Assembly (NCBI RefSeq): GCF_013113835.1
Contig: NZ_VTYQ01000007.1
Location: 248,001 to 312,000, forward strand
Source of the DNA: Vibrio sp. RE88
Lineage (GTDB): Bacteria > Pseudomonadota > Gammaproteobacteria > Enterobacterales > Vibrionaceae
Direction of reading: 5' to 3'
DNA: 64,000 nt
In this document: piece by piece, positions 61,900 through 64,000 of the stretch
How positions within the stretch are numbered: the stretch's first letter is position 1
Layout of the letters: each line of letters opens with the position of its first letter
Made by a program: the position numbers and the translations under genes
The notes under the pieces: model-generated
Database searches by the model: none
What the model saw: only the letters and a program-made list of their open reading frames with translations
Told to the model about the DNA's origin: nothing

Positions 61900-62942
61900 T
61901 CGTAGCTGCGCTCCACTTCCTGTTCCTGAATCAACTCACGAATGATTGCGGTGGCGAAGCAGCCGGCATCCAAAGAGAATCGCAGTGTGATCGCGTCCTG
62001 CTCAACACTCCAAGAGAGACCCTGAGGTTTTAGCGCGACAGGACGGCGGTCATGACGCATACGATTTCCGCGAATCAGGGCCATCAAGTCAGGCTCCGCA
62101 TCCAGGTGGGGCTGTTCCAAAGCCAGCGCCTTCTCTGTAGTAGGCAGAGCATTGTCACCCGCCATCGCTGCCGTTATCTGAGCATCGCCTTGCTTAACGG
62201 TCTCGTTAAGTTTTGTCAGTGCTTCTGATTCAGCAATGACAACCCCTTCAGAAGCTTGAATACAATCACCTTCAACAACCAGATTAAACACGTCTTGTTC
62301 AATGCGTTGTGACACTATATTGTTGAAGATCCACGAGCGTGCTGCCGAAAGATACAAGCTTCTTTTATTTTGGTTTCGAGTGCGCACATTCTCACGGCCC
62401 CAACGTCTTGCTTCATTGAGATTGTTACCGTTGTTCCCGAAACGCTGACTTCCAAAATAATTTGGAACACCGTGTTGGCGGATGGATTCCAGTCGCACAA
62501 CTACATCTTCGACATCACTTACTTCTGTCAACGTGATGATAAAATCGTTTCCGATTGAGTCACCTGGGCGTAATTTTTTGTTGTGGCGGCTGGTTTCAAC
62601 AATCTCAATACTTGGATGTTGACTGAGAAACGCTCTGAAATCAGGAGTATCCCCTTTAGGCAGGTGAACACTTAGCCACTGCTCAGTCACAGCATGACGA
62701 TCTTTTAAACCAGCCCAGCTGACATCTTTCGATTTCACGCCGCAGGCTTTCGCCAGCTCATTCGCAACGAAGCTGGTGTTCTCTCCCGTCTTACGGATGC
62801 GCACCATCAGATGCTCTCCTTCGCCCGTAAAGGCAAAGCCAAGATCCTCGTTAACCTGAAAATGCTGCGGCTGGGCTTTCAACTTCCCCGTGGCTTGAGG
62901 TTTTCCATTCAAATAGGCAAGTGAAGATAGAATGTCAGTCAT
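61896..62942 (-). CDS. truD: tRNA pseudouridine(13) synthase TruD
   Basis: A 348-residue enzyme that converts U13 of tRNA-Glu to pseudouridine. The catalytic Asp is in SWAGLKDRHAVTEQW. The insertion domain is in the middle, as usual. It overlaps surE and is 46 bp after ispF. Confidence 0.96.
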   Translation of the reverse strand: MTDILSSLAYLNGKPQATGKLKAQPQHFQVNEDLGFAFTGEGEHLMVRIRKTGENTSFVANELAKACGVKSKDVSWAGLKDRHAVTEQWLSVHLPKGDTPDFRAFLSQHPSIEIVETSRHNKKLRPGDSIGNDFIITLTEVSDVEDVVVRLESIRQHGVPNYFGSQRFGNNGNNLNEARRWGRENVRTRNQNKRSLYLSAARSWIFNNIVSQRIEQDVFNLVVEGDCIQASEGVVIAESEALTKLNETVKQGDAQITAAMAGDNALPTTEKALALEQPHLDAEPDLMALIRGNRMRHDRRPVALKPQGLSWSVEQDAITLRFSLDAGCFATAIIRELIQEQEVERSYE

Positions 62943-62988
62943 AATGTTACCGTTACCCCTTTAAGCGATAGTCACCAAGGCGTAGTTT

Positions 62989-63468
62989 TTATTGTTGTTT
63001 TATAAGTAATACGACCGCTTCGGTCGCAATACCTTCTTTGCGGCCAGTGAAACCAAGGCGCTCAGTCGTTGTCGCTTTGACATTCACATTGCCAATATCC
63101 GTTTCAAGATCTTGTGCAATCACTTCACACATCGCCGTGATATGCGGGGCCATTTTGGGTGCTTGAGCCATAATGGTGACGTCCGCATTTCCCAGTATAT
63201 ACCCTTGTTCTTTCACTCTGCGGTACACGTCGCGCAGCAAATCCCGGCTGTCCGCCCCTTTCCATTCATCATCGGTATCAGGAAAGTGACGACCAATATC
63301 ACCCGCTGCAATGGCTCCGAGTAACGCGTCACATAGAGCATGCAGAGCAACATCTCCATCTGAGTGAGCGATCAGCCCCTGCTCATACGGTACAGAAACA
63401 CCACCTATAATTACCGGACCTTCGCCACCAAATTTGTGAACGTCGAAGCCGTGACCAATACGAATCAT
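62989..63468 (-). CDS. ispF: 2-C-methyl-D-erythritol 2,4-cyclodiphosphate synthase
   Basis: A 159-residue zinc enzyme of the MEP isoprenoid pathway. Asp and His ligands are in GHGFDVHKFGG, and HSDGDVALHALCDALLGA and the TTTERLGFTGRKEGI loop are intact. It is three bases from ispD. Confidence 0.97.
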   Translation of the reverse strand: MIRIGHGFDVHKFGGEGPVIIGGVSVPYEQGLIAHSDGDVALHALCDALLGAIAAGDIGRHFPDTDDEWKGADSRDLLRDVYRRVKEQGYILGNADVTIMAQAPKMAPHITAMCEVIAQDLETDIGNVNVKATTTERLGFTGRKEGIATEAVVLLIKQQ

Positions 63469-63471
63469 GAT

Positions 63472-64000
63472 TTATCCTTTATTACGATTAAGATAAAACT
63501 CTGCGAGCGCTAAATCTTCGGGCTGAGTAATTTTTATATTATCCGCCGAACCCTGTACCAGAGCTGGAGATTGCCCAGACCACTCCATCGCAGACGCTTC
63601 GTCAGTAATCGTAATACCTTTCAAAAGCGCCTCACTCAAGGCCGTGGTCAGCTGCTCAGTTTTAAACATTTGTGGAGTCAGTGCGTGCCACAGTGCTTCT
63701 CTATCTACAGTATGATCAATATTTTGACCTCTGTTTGCTCTTTTCATTGTGTCTCTGACGGGCGAAGCAAGAATACCTCCAACCTCATGCTGTAGTGACA
63801 CCTCAATAAGCTTATCTAAATCTCGCTGTTTTACACATGGTCTGGCGGCGTCATGCACCATCACCCAGTCGGCAAGCTGATGGTCACAAACGAACTTCAG
63901 CCCAGACAATACGGAATCTGCTCGCTCCTTTCCTCCATCCACTTTTACCACCTGCGGGTTTTGAGCAATAGATAGCAGCGGAAAGTATGGATCACCGTCG
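63472..64000 (-). CDS. ispD: 2-C-methyl-D-erythritol 4-phosphate cytidylyltransferase (5' end beyond window)
   Basis: The frame is open to the window edge, so the gene is truncated at its N-terminus here; about 175 of some 230 residues are visible. The visible part begins GDPYFPLLSIAQNPQVV and continues VDGGKERADSVLSGL, WVMVHDAARPCV and the IKITQPEDLALAE end. These are the CTP and MEP binding parts of IspD. A GTG at 63951 lies in frame but is internal. First visible gene of ispD-ispF-truD-surE-pcm-nlpD-rpoS. Confidence 0.95.
   Translation of the reverse strand, partial: DGDPYFPLLSIAQNPQVVKVDGGKERADSVLSGLKFVCDHQLADWVMVHDAARPCVKQRDLDKLIEVSLQHEVGGILASPVRDTMKRANRGQNIDHTVDREALWHALTPQMFKTEQLTTALSEALLKGITITDEASAMEWSGQSPALVQGSADNIKITQPEDLALAEFYLNRNKG

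Overview
This window is a stretch of chromosome from a Vibrio species (Vibrionaceae, Gammaproteobacteria). The evidence is the set and order of genes: a GH94 chitobiose phosphorylase, a LuxR/HapR-type TetR quorum-sensing regulator next to lpd and hpt, the pilABCD chitin-regulated pilus cluster between nadC and coaE, and the ispDF-truD-surE-pcm-nlpD-rpoS block. I see no tRNA, rRNA, prophage, insertion sequence, integron or CRISPR array. It is core genome with small intergenic repeats.

Layout. 0.1-4 kb: end of the chitin-oligosaccharide operon (chbP and a hexose-phosphate mutase). 4-8 kb: iron(III) ABC transporter fbpABC with a Fur-type operator. 8-9.6 kb: glnK-amtB with a sigma54-type promoter. 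9.8-12.9 kb: yacL and acnB. 13.1-20.3 kb: hrpB-mrcB and a patatin/outer-membrane-barrel gene. 20.4-26.3 kb, plus strand: sfsA, dksA, gluQ, pcnB-folK-panB-panC. 26.4-31.6 kb: ABC exporter yadGH, a SulP anion transporter divergent from beta-carbonic anhydrase (can), and hpt. 31.9 kb: the LuxR/HapR-type master regulator with a Qrr small-RNA target at its ribosome binding site. 32.6-39.7 kb: pdhR-aceE-aceF and lpd, with two perfect PdhR operators. 40.2-43.8 kb: xerD-dsbC-recJ. 43.9-46.1 kb: fldB, ampD, nadC. 46.4-52.2 kb: pilA-pilB-pilC-pilD-coaE-zapD-yacG. 52.5-56.1 kb: ffh and rpsP-rimM-trmD-rplS. 56.3-58.5 kb: ypjD and a CorB/CorC-family membrane protein. 58.5-64 kb: ispD(partial)-ispF-truD-surE-pcm-nlpD-rpoS.

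Several units connect to the chitin-associated life of vibrios: chbP and the mutase degrade chitobiose intracellularly, pilABCD makes a chitin-regulated pilus with the PilD peptidase, and the LuxR/HapR regulator and RpoS control community and stationary-phase behaviour. The rest is housekeeping: pyruvate dehydrogenase, aconitase B, pantothenate, NAD and isoprenoid synthesis, translation, protein targeting and the envelope.

I found no clearly new multi-gene system. The most interesting signals are intergenic or regulatory: a 7-bp tandem array upstream of pdhR, a pair of related dispersed intergenic segments, a tiny leader ORF overlapping the acnB GTG start, a hairpin that is both the yacL terminator and an exact NtrC-type enhancer for glnK, an rpsP promoter embedded in the ffh terminator, a large nested inverted repeat between dsbC and recJ, and a DsbC lacking the usual structural disulfide. 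All functions are inferred by reading the sequence; no database search was run.
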